A stretch of DNA of 64,000 nt, taken from the NCBI RefSeq assembly GCF_024508295.1, contig NZ_CP101990.1, forward strand, positions 2,480,001-2,544,000, read 5' to 3'. A program made the position numbers and the translations under genes. Below the pieces are notes generated by a model, which did no database searches, was not told where the DNA came from, and worked only from the letters and a program-made list of their open reading frames with translations. Position 1 is the stretch's first letter; each line of letters begins with the position of its first letter. This DNA comes from Aeromicrobium duanguangcaii. GTDB taxonomy: Bacteria; Actinomycetota; Actinomycetes; Propionibacteriales; Nocardioidaceae. This document shows, piece by piece, positions 62,701 through 64,000 of the stretch.

Positions 62701-64000
62701 GCCTTGACCTCCCGGCGGCGCATGATCAGGACGGTCGCGCCGATGGCGGCGAGCGCGCCGAGCAGCCCGCCCCCGACCCACGGGACCCACTGCGGCAGCG
62801 CGGTACCTGAGGTGGTGTCGAACTCCTCGGGATCGAGGACGACGGCCTGCTCCTCGTCGGCGGCGGTCGCCGCGGCCGTGCCGCAGTCCTTCGACACCGT
62901 GAAGCTCAGGGTCATCGGGTCCAGCCCGGTGCCGGCCTCGTAGTTCGAGAACGCGGCGCTGCCGGCGCTGGTGAGGGTGGCCGGGATGTCGCTGATGGTC
63001 ACGCGGTCGCCCTGCTGGGTGCGGTCGCCCGCCGCCAGGTCGAGGTCGGCGAACGGCACGCCCGTGAGGGTGCGGCTGTCGTTCTTGCCGGCGACCGCCG
63101 CGTCCATGGTGCCGCCGGTGTAGTCGACCGTGAGCACCGCGGCCTTCTCGTCGGTGAACCGGACGACCGGGTTCTCGATCACCGTGTCCAGCGCGCCGTC
63201 GTGGCCGGTGAACTCGATGGCACCGCCGAAGCCGAGCTCGCCCGCGCGGGTCTTCTCGTCCAGCACGCCGGCGCCCTTCGACCAGGTGAACTCGGGCGTC
63301 TCGTAGCTGGCGCCGTCGCGAGTGGTCCAGTCGCCGTTGGCGATGGCCCCCGAGACGTAGGCGCGGAACGACTCCTTGAAGCCCCAGTCGAGCCGGCCCT
63401 CGGTCAGCTTGCAGCCGACGATCTCGTCCGCCGCGGCGACGTCGATCACGACACCGCGATCGACCGAGCCCTGGAACGTCAGAGTGTGTTTCCCGGGCTC
63501 GACGGTGGCGGGGATCGTGCCGGTCCAGGTCGCCCGGCCGGTGGCGTCGGCGGTGACGTTGTCGGCCAGGACGACCGGCGTCGAGTAGAGCACCACGCGG
63601 ATGCCCGTCTCGTTCGGCAGGAAGCCGGTGCCCGAGGCCGTGACCTCGTCGCCCGCCTGGATCTCGTCCTGCTCGACGACCAGGCCCGCCGCGGCGGGCG
63701 GGGCGGGCGGCGCCGTCCACTCGTCCTTGGCGTTGGCGGAGGCGACCCGCGTCGTGCCGCCGGCGGGGGGCGCGGCGGCGACCGTGCCGACCGAGAAGGT
63801 CACGGGGTCCAGCACCGTGCCCTGCGGGTAGAAGCCACGGCCCTTGTAGGCGAAGACCGCCGTGCCGGCCGCTGTGAGGGTCGCCGGGGCGCCCGCGTAG
63901 CGGACCCAGCCGGTCTCGGTGCTCTTGCGCGCATGGCTCAGGTTCAGGGTGGCGATGTCGAGCCGACCCATGCCGCTGACGTTCGCGCTGAGCACGGCCG
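62697..64000 (-). CDS. htaA: HtaA-domain haem-binding surface protein, 5' end outside the window
   Basis: At least 434 residues; the frame remains open at the right edge. It shows the C-terminal end of a first HtaA domain (GMGRLDIATLNLSHAR to FYPQGTVLDPVTF), an Ig-like linker (about 95-185 of the visible part) and a complete second HtaA domain (GRLDWGFKESFRAYVSGAIANGDW onward, ending GTGLDPMTLSFTV). The C-terminal helix WVGGGLLGALAAIGATVLIM followed by RRREVKA anchors it in the membrane. Conserved Tyr and His of these domains ligate haem in Corynebacterium. It feeds haem to HmuT encoded next. Confidence 0.92.
   Translation of the reverse strand, partial: AVLSANVSGMGRLDIATLNLSHARKSTETGWVRYAGAPATLTAAGTAVFAYKGRGFYPQGTVLDPVTFSVGTVAAAPPAGGTTRVASANAKDEWTAPPAPPAAAGLVVEQDEIQAGDEVTASGTGFLPNETGIRVVLYSTPVVLADNVTADATGRATWTGTIPATVEPGKHTLTFQGSVDRGVVIDVAAADEIVGCKLTEGRLDWGFKESFRAYVSGAIANGDWTTRDGASYETPEFTWSKGAGVLDEKTRAGELGFGGAIEFTGHDGALDTVIENPVVRFTDEKAAVLTVDYTGGTMDAAVAGKNDSRTLTGVPFADLDLAAGDRTQQGDRVTISDIPATLTSAGSAAFSNYEAGTGLDPMTLSFTVSKDCGTAAATAADEEQAVVLDPEEFDTTSGTALPQWVPWVGGGLLGALAAIGATVLIMRRREVKA

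Overview
The window is GC-rich actinobacterial chromosome. A mycobacterial-type multifunctional FAS I, a WhiB2-like Fe-S regulator, LytR-CpsA-Psr (LCP) wall ligases, an AccA/AccD/AccE carboxylase and an EttA ATPase all point there. Gene content and the four-helix LCP proteins suggest a Nocardioidaceae-like (for example Aeromicrobium-like) member, but the genus is an inference. No tRNA, rRNA, CRISPR array or insertion sequence was recognised. The organisation is core-genome with small accessory patches.

Left part (1-12.6 kb): lipid metabolism. The 3'-truncated fas gene reads leftward behind a promoter crowded with palindromes. Next is a fadE-thiolase-SDR operon facing a TetR regulator across an 18-bp operator, then a yceI/marR divergent pair with its own operators. 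The middle-left (12.6-24 kb) holds ettA, two overlapping dynamin-like GTPase genes, Trm112-DUF3499, a degenerate metallopeptidase, the GT2/DUF5719 pair and whiB2, followed by a TIGR03089 gene.

Envelope block (24-34 kb): a Wzm/Wzt-type polysaccharide exporter, three LCP proteins (two adjacent paralogues), a secreted lipase and a PAP2 enzyme. Between them (31.2-32.6 kb) is a small accessory operon: a secreted protein with a six-cysteine C-terminal domain plus two tiny membrane proteins. An esterase gene remnant follows.

Conserved block (33.8-53.9 kb): fadE25, purE-purK, PH-domain protein, birA, accD-accE, maf and accA in the order known from Mycobacterium tuberculosis around Rv3274c-Rv3285. 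BirA would biotinylate AccA; AccA/AccD/AccE would make malonyl- or methylmalonyl-CoA, substrates for FAS I. The maf-accA interval has been rebuilt: a membrane-anchored VWA gene sits between maf and a diverged copy of the maf 3' half, followed by a 1354-residue secreted hydrolase/beta-helix protein.

Right end (54-64 kb): a fused amidase-SpoIID wall hydrolase, an LpdA-type quinone reductase, and a haem-iron locus transcribed leftward in the order htaA (truncated by the window edge), hmuT, hmuU, hmuV, hmuO. HtaA and HmuT would bind haem, HmuUV import it and HmuO release the iron. A palindrome pair at the hmuV-hmuO junction suggests separate control of haem degradation.
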